A stretch of DNA of 33,383 nucleotides from a virus. Within the stretch, counting starts at the first letter, position 1, and each line of letters begins with the position of its first letter. Location: positions 1 through 33,383 of the IMG/VR virus record IMGVR_UViG_3300028840_006402; one strand, written 5' to 3'. The notes below the pieces were generated by a model. It ran no database searches, was not told the DNA's origin, and was given only the letters and a program-made list of their open reading frames with translations. The position numbers and the translations under genes are program-made. This document shows positions 16,501 to 24,602 of this stretch, piece by piece.

Positions 16501-19500
16501 TCACACCCTTCCATATCCATCGTCCTGCATTGCAGGTTTTATTTTTTGCCTGTAAAGTTTTCTCCAATACGCAGGATCATCAAAATTCCCAGCACCAACA
16601 TACAGGTTTACAGTGTTCCCGCCACCGCCAGTTCCCAACATTCTTGAAGGCATCATGTTCATGCCGGAAAACAATCTTTCTGCCATTGTGCCGAAGAAAT
16701 CCTTTATGTAGTCTCTCGGCAACACAACTTCGTTCGGATGAAGTATTGCAGGGATTGGTTTGGTTCCATGGGTTATCATCCCTTCTGCCGCCTGTGGTAT
16801 TTTAGGTAAACTGCCCGGACCTTTCTGGACATATCCTCCTTCTGCAAACATCCCACCTCCAGCGACGGCGCTTGCGAGACCCCTGATAACTCCGAGACCA
16901 GATAATGACGTGATTGCGGCAGATATCATATCAGCAAGAGCCCTCTTAAATGCTTTTTTCATGTTTTCCCACATTTCACTCATAGATTCAGAAAAACTTT
17001 GTCCTTCTTCAAACATACGGTAAAAAGCATCTGATAATTCCCGCTCAAAAGTATTTATAACGTCAACAATTGCTTGCGCAATACCCCTAAAAACACCCAT
17101 TATCATTTCGCCGATTATCCCCGACTTTCCTCCGAGACTTTCCATCCCCTGACTCATTGCACTGGTTGCCTGCCCCCAAGCTGATTCCATTCCTGCCGCA
17201 GTCTGATCCCATAAATTGCCAGTTTTATTCGCAAGGTCAAGATTTGTCATGGAAAATTGTTCCGCTTTGCCTTCCAACGCACCTTCGGGCAAATAATCGC
17301 TAAGGTATTCTTCCCCGGTTCCCCCGCTTTCTCCAACATTTAATGCGGGCAAGTTTACAGTCCCCATCGTGGAAAGCAATATATATCTTCTATATAATTC
17401 CCAAAGATTTTTGTTTAAATAATCTACCTGTTTGATTTGTTCTTTAATCTGTTGTATGTAATAATCTACAACCCACGTCGATTGACCATACTGTTCTCGT
17501 ACAATCTCAACTCCAGCCGCTAACCGTTCGAACTCTTCCTTTTGTTCCCTTGTTAATTCCTTGCCCGTTTTTAAATGTTCAGATAATGCCTGTAAAGAAT
17601 GGATGTAACTCGATAGTAAATTAAAACCATCTTCTACAGATCTTGTGTATTTCTCCTGTTCTTCGGTTCCATCAGATGTATAATCATTAACTTTTGTTTG
17701 AGTATTTATAAAAAAATCCGTAAAATCCTTGTATGTTTGATATTTATTATGCAATGTTTTTACAAATGTTTCCCCTTCTTCTTTCGTTATTTTCTCAGCA
17801 AGGACAGCTTTTCTAATTTCAGTGTCCCAAAAATCTAAGAATTTATCACTGTCAACATTTTCTGCTTTTTTTAATAGTTCAGTTCTTTTTTTAATATCTT
17901 GATTGAACCAATCCCACCAGCTTGTAGATTCATCCATAAATTCTTTTACGTAAGAAGTTATATCTTTTTTTGCTTGAACCATTGCGTGTTCATGCAGGTT
18001 AGTCATGTTCCTAAAAACTGCTTCAAACCATTTATTCAATATTGGAGTAAGATGTTTCATTATATAAATGCCTACACCCTGAAAATATTTTTTTAGTTTC
18101 TCAATCTGCTTACCGACTTCAACGACACTATCTACAAAATCTTTTTCAAAATATGCCCCCATATCTTTAGCATCTTTATTAAATTTTCTTATCCCAGCAG
18201 ACCCATTTTCTATGATAGGAATGAATTCACGTCCTGTTCTTTCAAATACTGCAATCGCAACACCAGCCTTTGTGCTTGCACTTGTTAATTTGGAAAATCT
18301 ATCGGCAATTAAATTTAACTGATCTTCAGGTTTTAAATCTTTTAAGTCTTTAAACGATAAGCCCAATTGACGATAAGCCCATGCTACACGCCCCTTTCCA
18401 CCACCTTCCTGCCCTAGCAGGGATATAGATTTACCCATATATGCCAATGCTCTCTGTAATTGTTCCGTAGTAATAAGATAAGTCTTCGCAGCGAGGTCTA
18501 ATCCCGAAAGTGCTTCCGTAGAAAATCCGGTAATTTTGGATAGCTGATCCATCTGGCGAGCGGCATCAATAATACCAAGAGTTAAATCTTTCATAAAATC
18601 TATCGTTTTAAATATAACAAAGTATGTTGCAAACCTCGTTGCCCAATGTTTTGTATACCTAAGAAATGCTTGCATTTCGGTTCTTCTTCTACCAAAATGA
18701 GCTTTTTCACTTTTCTCAGCCTGATTCTGCATTCTTTTTTCAGCTTGATATCTTTCAAGGACAAGCTTTTTTCTCATTTTAGCAAGATTTTCTTCACCCT
18801 TAAATCTATTTTTTGTAGATTTTATTCTTGCCATATCCGATTCTCTTTGAGCTTTAAGTTTCTGTCCTTGCATAAATTCTTCGATTCTTGCAGATTCCCT
18901 TTCTTGCTTTATTTTTTCTCGATATCTTCCATAGTCGCTCTTACTTAAATCATCATTCAATTGTTCGATCCGTTTTACTCTACCGTCTGCACTCTTTATG
19001 GTTTCCTTATCTGTATCCTGTTGAAGATCGAGATTGTCTTTCATCATCTTTTCTTTAGTTTTCCCGCCAGTTATTTCTGCCGTTTCTATCTCACCTAAAT
19101 ATTTCTTTTGCATATCAACGTCACGCTGAGCCCAATATTCTCTACTTTCATATTCCCGCTCTGCCATCTGAGTTGTCTTTTTTAAATGTTCAGTATTTAA
19201 TGCATCGTATTTTTGCATAACTCTACCAAGATCTGTCATACCAGTAACCATGCCCCTTTGCCCAGCACCTTCCATCGCAGTGCCAGCACCTTTTCTCCTT
19301 ACTTGATCCATCTTTTCGATGTATCGTTGAATCTTATTCATTTCACCTTCGATTACACGACTGGCATGTTTAAAATCCTTTTCAACTCCTTGCAAACTAA
19401 CAGATTGACTTTTTTCAAACTTCTTTAATGCATCTTCAGCTTTTTTAAGATGATCTACATAGTGTTTTTGTATCTCAATATATAACTCGTATAAAAAATC

Positions 19501-19518
19501 TTTATCAGCATTTACCAT
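16501..19518 (-). CDS. Tail tape measure protein
   Basis: A 1005-residue protein that would set tail length and help deliver DNA. The first 290 residues are highly charged coiled coil (many E/K/R/Q heptads such as 'KKAEDALKKFEKSQ'). A hydrophobic and amphipathic region follows ('FATYFVIFKTIDFMKDLTLGI'), then 'LSKITGFSTEALSGLDLAA' and 'AIAVFERTGREFIPII', which are typical of tape measures. Residues around 800-910 are hydrophobic and Gly/Ala-rich. Near the C-terminus 'AAEGMITHGTKPIPAILHP' matches the conserved end of many tape measures. It starts with an ATG preceded by AGGGGGTGAAACGATAA, and that Shine-Dalgarno sits in the last codons of the upstream gene. A rough guide of 1.5 angstrom per helical residue predicts a tail of about 150 nm. 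Confidence 0.93.
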   Translation of the reverse strand: MVNADKDFLYELYIEIQKHYVDHLKKAEDALKKFEKSQSVSLQGVEKDFKHASRVIEGEMNKIQRYIEKMDQVRRKGAGTAMEGAGQRGMVTGMTDLGRVMQKYDALNTEHLKKTTQMAEREYESREYWAQRDVDMQKKYLGEIETAEITGGKTKEKMMKDNLDLQQDTDKETIKSADGRVKRIEQLNDDLSKSDYGRYREKIKQERESARIEEFMQGQKLKAQRESDMARIKSTKNRFKGEENLAKMRKKLVLERYQAEKRMQNQAEKSEKAHFGRRRTEMQAFLRYTKHWATRFATYFVIFKTIDFMKDLTLGIIDAARQMDQLSKITGFSTEALSGLDLAAKTYLITTEQLQRALAYMGKSISLLGQEGGGKGRVAWAYRQLGLSFKDLKDLKPEDQLNLIADRFSKLTSASTKAGVAIAVFERTGREFIPIIENGSAGIRKFNKDAKDMGAYFEKDFVDSVVEVGKQIEKLKKYFQGVGIYIMKHLTPILNKWFEAVFRNMTNLHEHAMVQAKKDITSYVKEFMDESTSWWDWFNQDIKKRTELLKKAENVDSDKFLDFWDTEIRKAVLAEKITKEEGETFVKTLHNKYQTYKDFTDFFINTQTKVNDYTSDGTEEQEKYTRSVEDGFNLLSSYIHSLQALSEHLKTGKELTREQKEEFERLAAGVEIVREQYGQSTWVVDYYIQQIKEQIKQVDYLNKNLWELYRRYILLSTMGTVNLPALNVGESGGTGEEYLSDYLPEGALEGKAEQFSMTNLDLANKTGNLWDQTAAGMESAWGQATSAMSQGMESLGGKSGIIGEMIMGVFRGIAQAIVDVINTFERELSDAFYRMFEEGQSFSESMSEMWENMKKAFKRALADMISAAITSLSGLGVIRGLASAVAGGGMFAEGGYVQKGPGSLPKIPQAAEGMITHGTKPIPAILHPNEVVLPRDYIKDFFGTMAERLFSGMNMMPSRMLGTGGGGNTVNLYVGAGNFDDPAYWRKLYRQKIKPAMQDDGYGRV

Positions 19519-20016
19519 TTATCGTTTCACCCCCTTTAATTCTCTTTTTAAATTATCTTTTAAAATTTTCATCACATCTATGTCCTGCGCAGTCCATACA
19601 AGCACGGGTCTTGGTAGCATCTTGCTTGTTCCCTTAATTACCCACTCAACATGTTCATCCCATCCCTGCAACCATCCGACAGCACCTTTTATACCTTCCG
19701 TTATATACTCGGTTTTCTTGCCCAATTCGTCAGACATCATATGCTCCACTTCATGCACTCCCCATTCTGGTTCATGCCCGTGAAACTGTATCCCAGCATG
19801 TCTACTCGCAAAAGGATGGTCAAAATATGCTCCCAAAACATAATAATGCTGTTCTGGAGATCCTCCGTGCATCGTAAAAGATATATTTTGTTTAACGGCA
19901 GAATAATATTCCTGTATTGTCCAATCCATAGCCCTTTTACATGCAGACCGAACTTCCTTTGTTTTGTCTTCCATCTGCTTCTTAAAATTTACGTGATATC
20001 CCTGTCTTTTTGCCAA
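19519..20016 (-). CDS. HK97 gp10-like neck / tail completion protein
   Basis: A 165-residue protein. The N-terminal helix 'KEVRSACKRAMDWTIQEYYS' followed by a loop-rich centre and the end 'PRPVLVWTAQDIDVMKILKDNLKREL' is the pattern of HK97 gp10-type proteins, which sit between head connector and tail tube ('RPFL..A' then a terminal helix). The middle holds many His and Trp residues ('HGHEPEWGVHEVEHMM'), unusual for the family. Its place, between tail chaperones and tape measure, is also unusual; the normal slot is beside the tail terminator, occupied here by a three-gene insertion. The start is TTG at 20016 with AAGGTGT upstream, three bases after the chaperone stop. Family call moderate. Confidence 0.6.
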   Translation of the reverse strand: MAKRQGYHVNFKKQMEDKTKEVRSACKRAMDWTIQEYYSAVKQNISFTMHGGSPEQHYYVLGAYFDHPFASRHAGIQFHGHEPEWGVHEVEHMMSDELGKKTEYITEGIKGAVGWLQGWDEHVEWVIKGTSKMLPRPVLVWTAQDIDVMKILKDNLKRELKGVKR

Positions 20017-20019
20017 TCG

Positions 20020-20373
20020 CTACACCTTCTCCGCATATCCCCTTGATTGTAATTTGTTCATCGCCCTATCCAATGCTTCGTAATCTGCTTTCGTTTGAGG
20101 TTTTTTCAATACTACCCCCTTCTTTTCTCCTTTTGGGTCTTTTATCTTTTCGATCATCTTCTGATTTATCCTTGAATTATTGTAAACAAAGTTTCTAACT
20201 TGATCTCCTGTATGTTCCCACAAAAGCTCTCGATAAGTCCATCCGGTCTCCGTAATAATCCCAGCAATCATTTCTCCTATGGTTTCAATTTTGATGCCAT
20301 CTGACTCAGCTTTGACTGTTTTAGAATTGATCTTATCGAAGAGAATTCGAAAAAATCGAACATCACATCGCAT
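20020..20373 (-). CDS. Tail assembly chaperone, frameshift extension (T-like)
   Basis: This frame lies at -1 relative to the gene upstream and overlaps it by 97 bases. An ATG opens it at 20373 but has no evident Shine-Dalgarno; it is better explained as an extension reached by ribosomal slippage at 20349-20355. Slippage there gives a product of about 230 residues: 121 from the upstream frame and 109 from this one. The extension has a 'TIGEMIAGIITETGWTYRELL' helix and a basic tail ('KIKDPKGEKKGVVLKK'), as in lambda gpGT-like proteins that link the major tail protein with the tape measure during tail assembly. Absent from the mature virion in known systems. Confidence 0.72.
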   Translation of the reverse strand: MRCDVRFFRILFDKINSKTVKAESDGIKIETIGEMIAGIITETGWTYRELLWEHTGDQVRNFVYNNSRINQKMIEKIKDPKGEKKGVVLKKPQTKADYEALDRAMNKLQSRGYAEKV

Positions 20374-20711
20374 GACAGGCTTAACCCAAACTTTTCATTT
20401 TTTATCTGTTCTACACTAAAGCCTGTGTAGCAAGCCATCATTTCAAATAACTTGTCATGCCTTTCAGTATCGGTATCTTTCCTTAGCCTTTCAATAACAT
20501 AGCCAACGCTAAGCTCAGGATCACCTTCCTCTCTATACGCTTCTTTAAGTTCTTCCATCAGCATGTTGATTTTTAATTCATCCCCATAAAATATAGGCTT
20601 TAGCTTGATCTTCTCTCCGTTCGCATCTGTAATAACATCCTGATCCCCAAGAATCTCCTTGAATTCTGCAATTGCAACTTTTGCATCGTTTAGATTTTTA
20701 ATCTCGTTCAT
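20277..20711 (-). CDS. Tail assembly chaperone (G-like)
   Basis: A 144-residue soluble, acidic and helical protein ('NEIKNLNDAKVAIAEFKEIL', 'INMLMEELKEAYREEG') directly downstream of the major tail protein. Size, position and the overlapping -1 frame identify it as the lambda gpG-type chaperone that is thought to coat the tape measure and recruit tail tube subunits. The core 'RLRKDTDTERHDKLFEMMACYTGFS' is the kind of helical segment seen in such chaperones, but the family is too variable to confirm by sequence. It starts at an ATG after AAGGATATAGGGAAC, with further purine-rich sites upstream. It is transcribed through or after the terminator-like hairpin behind the major tail gene. Confidence 0.75.
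   Translation of the reverse strand: MNEIKNLNDAKVAIAEFKEILGDQDVITDANGEKIKLKPIFYGDELKINMLMEELKEAYREEGDPELSVGYVIERLRKDTDTERHDKLFEMMACYTGFSVEQIKNEKFGLSLSCDVMFDFFEFSSIRSILKQSKLSQMASKLKP
20349..20355 (-). other. Candidate -1 programmed ribosomal frameshift site (T TTT TTC)
   Basis: In the frame of the upstream chaperone the minus strand reads GAT TTT TTC, so the heptamer T TTT TTC has the canonical X XXY YYZ phase. Both tRNA-Phe anticodons can re-pair after a one-base slip. The downstream frame is the -1 frame, and the site lies inside the 97-base overlap. The position between major tail protein and tape measure is where lambda-like phages use such shifts. I found no strong stimulatory hairpin by eye. 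Confidence 0.72.
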
Positions 20712-20750
20712 GTTCCCTATATCCTTTTCTCCTTGTTTGTTGTTAAATTA

Positions 20751-20779
20751 TAAAAACAAGGGCGGGACATGCCCGCCCC
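20751..20779 (-). terminator. Rho-independent terminator after the major tail protein
   Basis: On the minus strand, 8 bases past the major tail protein stop, GGGCGGG and CCCGCCC form a perfect 7-bp GC stem with a 5-base loop, followed by TTGTTTTTAT. It should end or reduce transcription before the chaperone genes, keeping major tail protein in excess over chaperones and tape measure. The downstream genes lack a convincing promoter of their own, so it is probably leaky or antiterminated. Confidence 0.78.
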
Positions 20780-20786
20780 GTTAAAT

Positions 20787-21371
20787 TTAAGACGCATTTA
20801 GGCGTCTGTATCTGTACAACTGGCTTCCTGCACTCAATGTAGTGCCAAGCCAATCTGAAGTTCCGTTCCACAAATCAAACGAGTAGTCAAATTTGTTGTA
20901 ATCAGAAGGATTGAACGGATATGTCAATGCTCCGTTCCCTGAACATTTCCAAATATCGAGACTGATCGTAGCTCCTGTTGGCGTTCTGTGAAAAACTTCT
21001 AGTTGTAAATTAGCAACAGAAATCGTTCCCCCGAAATCATATCGTTCACTGCTTCCTGTAATAGCTGTAGTTCCTGCACCAAGGGCACGATACATATTCT
21101 CTATGTTCCACTCCCACCCCTTTACATTCAAAGTTCCTACCTCTTCAATACAATGTTTTATCGTAGTCCTCTGTGGTGTCCCCTGTTTACAACTCAATAA
21201 AGTTCGGGTGACCTCAAGCGTAACTTCATCTATAGTCCCAAAATCAGTTCCATTGTTATATGGTGTAACACCAGCGGCAGTAGGGGTCGTATAACTTTGA
21301 CCATACAATATACATTGACCTAAAGTTATACTGTCAGTTGTTTGACTAGGTATGTTATAATTAGTCGCCAT
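20787..21371 (-). CDS. Major tail (tube) protein
   Basis: A 194-residue protein in the major tail protein slot, directly before the two-frame chaperone pair. It is rich in Thr, Ser, Gly and Tyr and has alternating beta-strand patterns ('ATISLDIWKCSGNGALTYPF', 'DYSFDLWNGTSDWLGTTL'), consistent with the tube fold whose hexamers stack to form the tail. Its ATG has an AGGGGGTGATAT Shine-Dalgarno nearly identical to that of the major capsid gene, and it is followed by a strong terminator; both features fit a very abundant protein. Annotation rests on position, size and composition. It would also be a plausible target for the phage's glycosyltransferases (inference). Confidence 0.8.
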   Translation of the reverse strand: MATNYNIPSQTTDSITLGQCILYGQSYTTPTAAGVTPYNNGTDFGTIDEVTLEVTRTLLSCKQGTPQRTTIKHCIEEVGTLNVKGWEWNIENMYRALGAGTTAITGSSERYDFGGTISVANLQLEVFHRTPTGATISLDIWKCSGNGALTYPFNPSDYNKFDYSFDLWNGTSDWLGTTLSAGSQLYRYRRLNAS

Positions 21372-21389
21372 TTAATATCACCCCCTATT

Positions 21390-21800
21390 TTAAGTTCTCC
21401 TCAATGCAAATACTTCGAACGTGCAATAACAATTATATGTTATCGGTTCGCTGTCGGGGTCTATTGTATGCCTCGGAGTATCTGGCATCCCCCCCGTTAC
21501 TATATGGTAATTTGTATTTCTAAAATTTTTGATCGCCAATGCACTCTTCATCGCAGAATATATTTGAGCAGCTTCCTTTAATGTTTCTGCATGAGTTCTT
21601 ATTTCAAACATGAATCTGGATTCTGTGCTCAATGCTCCACCAACCCGTACGGGCATTACAATATAAAATGTTATGCAGGGAAATTCAACACTTCTTATTT
21701 CGGCAATCCTCTGCGGATAAACCCTGTCTTTCACGTATCCTTTGACAGTACTGTCTGACTCTAACTCGTTAATAAATATTTGAAATAATTTATGCAACAT
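21390..21800 (-). CDS. Tail terminator-like protein (DUF3168-like)
   Basis: A 136-residue protein. 'MLHKLFQIFINELESDSTVK' followed by 'DRVYPQRIAEIRSVEFPCITFYIV' and 'FEIRTHAETLKEAAQIYSAMKSAL' matches the pattern of small tail-completion proteins of the DUF3168/tail terminator type: an N-terminal helix, a 'V.P....P.I.y' strand and a helix that repeats 'a..i...v..al'. These cap the tail tube and join it to the head. It lies just upstream of the major tail gene, as expected. The Shine-Dalgarno is weak (GGATTAGA), and the start follows the preceding glycosyltransferase stop by 3 bases, so coupled translation is likely. Confidence 0.75.
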   Translation of the reverse strand: MLHKLFQIFINELESDSTVKGYVKDRVYPQRIAEIRSVEFPCITFYIVMPVRVGGALSTESRFMFEIRTHAETLKEAAQIYSAMKSALAIKNFRNTNYHIVTGGMPDTPRHTIDPDSEPITYNCYCTFEVFALRRT

Positions 21801-21803
21801 ATT

Positions 21804-24218
21804 CTAATCCGGCACTATATCCTTTCTGCCCGGCATACCTACAATCTCGACATCTTCTGCATATGGCATAATATGATCAAGCATTCTCTTGCTTGCACTA
21901 TAAACAGGATGAGCAGGATTTGTATTGGCTATAGCATGTTCAAGGCACGTTCTTGCCTTTCTTATATATAAAGATGCAAGTTGGTTGTGAGATTGAGTCA
22001 ACTTCGGAGAATGTATCATTGCCTGCTTGAAATGATATTCTGAATCATCCTCCCTGCCTTCGTTCAATCTGTGTAATGCGAGTGAGAAATGAGCCATGCC
22101 ATCATTAGGATTCCCGGCAAGTATCTTCTCGCATATCCTTGCATATCTTTTTAATTTCTTTTCAACAGCCATCGGGTCTTTTAAATATCCAAAATGATGT
22201 ATGCCTTCCTGCGGATTGGCAACAAATATTGTTTTGCCATACATTTTTATGTTCGATAAAGAATCGTTCACACTTTCATGTACTTCTCCGCTATATTTCA
22301 CTTCAGGCAAATTCCTAAACATTCTACTGTTTTCCGATATGAAATTCTTGCCGCTTGGAACATAATTTATCACAGGGATAACATAAGCAAGCACAGGCTC
22401 TTCTATCATGCGATAAAATCTAAAAACATCCAATCCCATATTACCGTTACTGAGGCGTTCATCTGGATCTAATTGAAAACACCATTTGGCAGTTGATTTA
22501 GATCTTGCAAAATCCCTCGCATCTGCAAAGTTATCCTTCCATACATAATCATACACTTTCGCCCCATAATGTTCTGCAATCCACTTTGTATTGTCTTTGG
22601 AACCAGTGTCAACTATGACCATCTCATCAAAAAACATATGGTAGCTGTCAAGGAACACTTCAAGATTTTCTTCTTCATTTCTGGCAATCATTATAAGCCC
22701 AAGAGTATTGTCGGGTGTGTATTTTACAAGTTTCACGTTTACATCTATAAGATGAGAATAATCAGATGCTCCGATCATTCTGGTTCTTTTGTCCGTATCC
22801 ATGTCCTGATACCAGTTATATTTCCTTACCCGATCATCCCTGTCAACATACCCATAATGCCTGATCCTGTAAGGAGTAATTACTACATTTTCTATAGGAA
22901 CCCATGGCACTGAATTACAATGGAATCCCTGCGGGTGATTGCTGACAATATGCTGGTTAGGCATATTCCTTACCATCCTGACATTCGCCATGTTGCCGAA
23001 GATCCCATCTGTTCTCTGCATATCTTCGGAATCCCAATGCGTTATGTATCTGAATATGTATGCATGAGTATCAGGGCGAATCGGGTTCATCAGCTTTTCA
23101 GCTACTTCTCTCGTAAACTTTTCTTCAAGTTCTTCGTCCCCGTCGTTGATGATGACCCAGTCTGGATTTCGTGATTTGCACAATTGATAGAGTATCTCTC
23201 GATCCCTTGCTTCGTTAAAGGTAGTTTCTGTTTGTCGATGGATTTCGACAACTTTCTTATGTTTCTGCGCAATTTCCACCGTCTTATCCGTAGAGTTATC
23301 ATCGAAAACAACGATTTCATCTGCAACCTCCTCCATTTTAGTTAGCACCCTATCAAACCAGCGTTCTACGTTTTTTACCCGATAGCCAGCGACAAGTTTC
23401 TTGTTTGATTTTTGAGAATTTATCATCTCCCATTTCTTGTGATACGGGAACCTGTTTTTCAGTCCTCTCCTTGCAAAGTCCTGTTTCAATCGAAGGGTCG
23501 TCTGCCCTCCAACATGATGAACAAAGGCGTTTCTTGCAATTACACTGGCATGCCCGGCAAGGTCTGCACGAACAATATAATCGTTATCCTCAAACCCTAA
23601 CGGCATATCCGTGTTGTTCATTCGGTATTTGTTCAAATCGTCGAGTTCCCCGACCGCTTCAAAACATTCCCTCGTCATTATCCAACAAAAACCCGAAAGG
23701 AAACCTGCTCTTTGAGCAAGGGATTCCCCCTTAATCCTGCACTCCTGCCTTCTTATCTTATCAAGCAAAACAGAAAATTCATGCAAAGTGTTGATGTTAT
23801 ATCTTGGTTCTTTAATCTGTTGCAATCCTGCCACATGATTCGACATGGGACCAGCAATACCGATCTTGTCCATGCCGAGTATCAATTCGGGGTGTTCTAT
23901 TGCGTAAATTAACTTTGTGTCCCATCCCTGAGTGAATACAAGGTCGTTGTTCAATACGGCAAGGTAATTACAATCCTTTGAAGCGGCATTTAATCCGAGA
24001 TTTATTGCCTTGCTGTAAGTTAGAAGCGTATCCGAACGCAATACTTTTACTTCGGGGAATTTCTTCAAACATTCAGTTGTCCCGTCAGTTGAAGCGTTAT
24101 CGACTACGATTAGCTGGTAGGGCGTTTCAGTATATGCCATTGCGCTTTTAATTGCATTGACAGTATGTTCCCATCCATCAGAAGCCGCAATCACCATTGC
24201 CAGTTTGTTCTTAGACAT
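21804..24218 (-). CDS. Triple GT2 glycosyltransferase with C-terminal TPR-like helices
   Basis: An 804-residue protein with three GT-A domains. The first (4-250) has 'YQLIVVDNASTDGTTECL', NND at 90-92 and GFEDND at 208-213. The second (about 275-480) has 'EIVVFDDNSTDKTVEIA' and 'VIINDGDEE' at 355-363. The third (about 505-680) has 'LGLIMIARNEEENLEVFL', 'DTGSKDNT' at 537-544, 'KDNFADARDFA', 'QLDPDERL' at 582-589 and 'GEVHESV', the signature of the SunS/WaaE-like GT2 group. Residues 695-770 form TPR-like helical repeats, often used to grip protein acceptors. The true start is the ATG at 24218, six codons inside the longest open frame, because AGGAGAATAAGA sits between the two ATGs. It overlaps the upstream gene by 8 bases. 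The gene interrupts the head-tail connector block. Acceptor unknown; a virion protein is plausible. Confidence 0.9.
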   Translation of the reverse strand: MSKNKLAMVIAASDGWEHTVNAIKSAMAYTETPYQLIVVDNASTDGTTECLKKFPEVKVLRSDTLLTYSKAINLGLNAASKDCNYLAVLNNDLVFTQGWDTKLIYAIEHPELILGMDKIGIAGPMSNHVAGLQQIKEPRYNINTLHEFSVLLDKIRRQECRIKGESLAQRAGFLSGFCWIMTRECFEAVGELDDLNKYRMNNTDMPLGFEDNDYIVRADLAGHASVIARNAFVHHVGGQTTLRLKQDFARRGLKNRFPYHKKWEMINSQKSNKKLVAGYRVKNVERWFDRVLTKMEEVADEIVVFDDNSTDKTVEIAQKHKKVVEIHRQTETTFNEARDREILYQLCKSRNPDWVIINDGDEELEEKFTREVAEKLMNPIRPDTHAYIFRYITHWDSEDMQRTDGIFGNMANVRMVRNMPNQHIVSNHPQGFHCNSVPWVPIENVVITPYRIRHYGYVDRDDRVRKYNWYQDMDTDKRTRMIGASDYSHLIDVNVKLVKYTPDNTLGLIMIARNEEENLEVFLDSYHMFFDEMVIVDTGSKDNTKWIAEHYGAKVYDYVWKDNFADARDFARSKSTAKWCFQLDPDERLSNGNMGLDVFRFYRMIEEPVLAYVIPVINYVPSGKNFISENSRMFRNLPEVKYSGEVHESVNDSLSNIKMYGKTIFVANPQEGIHHFGYLKDPMAVEKKLKRYARICEKILAGNPNDGMAHFSLALHRLNEGREDDSEYHFKQAMIHSPKLTQSHNQLASLYIRKARTCLEHAIANTNPAHPVYSASKRMLDHIMPYAEDVEIVGMPGRKDIVPD

Positions 24219-24600
24219 TCTTATTCTCCTCGTCATTTAAATATTTTTCGTCGCCGTCATATCTATATTCATCCGGTATATATAAACCAACTTCATCTGG
24301 GTTGTTAGTTTTTTCCCATTTTATAAACTCGATAGAGACTGTTCTTGTAGGCATCCCACATCTTATATCTACGATCCAACAATCAATATCGTTAACCATA
24401 AAATCAGAAAAGTCGTAAGTCAAGAGATCGTATATTGGTTTAGGATATACATGGTAATTATACATATGCTTTAAAGCATTTACCCAACAGTTAGAATTAT
24501 CTTCTTTGTGATATTTTATAACATAGGGTTTTCTTTTTTTTATCAAATTGAGATAATACTGCTTACCCCTATTCTCTATGCTTTTACCTATGTCTATCAT
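24211..24600 (-). CDS. Hypothetical protein in the connector-region insertion
   Basis: A 129-residue soluble protein of unknown family. It is rich in aromatic and acidic residues ('YLNLIKKRKPYVIKYHKEDN', 'YDFSDFMVNDIDCWIVDIRC') and ends in an acidic tail, part of which encodes the Shine-Dalgarno of the next gene. It has an excellent GGAGAATAAGA site and starts two bases after the upstream stop. It lies between a Cys/His protein and the triple glycosyltransferase, sharing their leader sequence, so the three probably arrived together. I assign no function. Confidence 0.7.
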   Translation of the reverse strand: MIDIGKSIENRGKQYYLNLIKKRKPYVIKYHKEDNSNCWVNALKHMYNYHVYPKPIYDLLTYDFSDFMVNDIDCWIVDIRCGMPTRTVSIEFIKWEKTNNPDEVGLYIPDEYRYDGDEKYLNDEENKNV

Positions 24601-24602
24601 TC

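Noticed and set aside
20747-20752. Perfect TATAAT on the minus strand before the chaperone gene, suggesting a second promoter
   Set aside because: With 17-base spacing the -35 position reads CGGGCA, far from consensus, and the TATAAT partly overlaps the terminator T-tract.
24219-24236. Six extra N-terminal codons for the triple glycosyltransferase
   Set aside because: The AGGAGAATAAGA site lies within these codons and points to the ATG at 24218.
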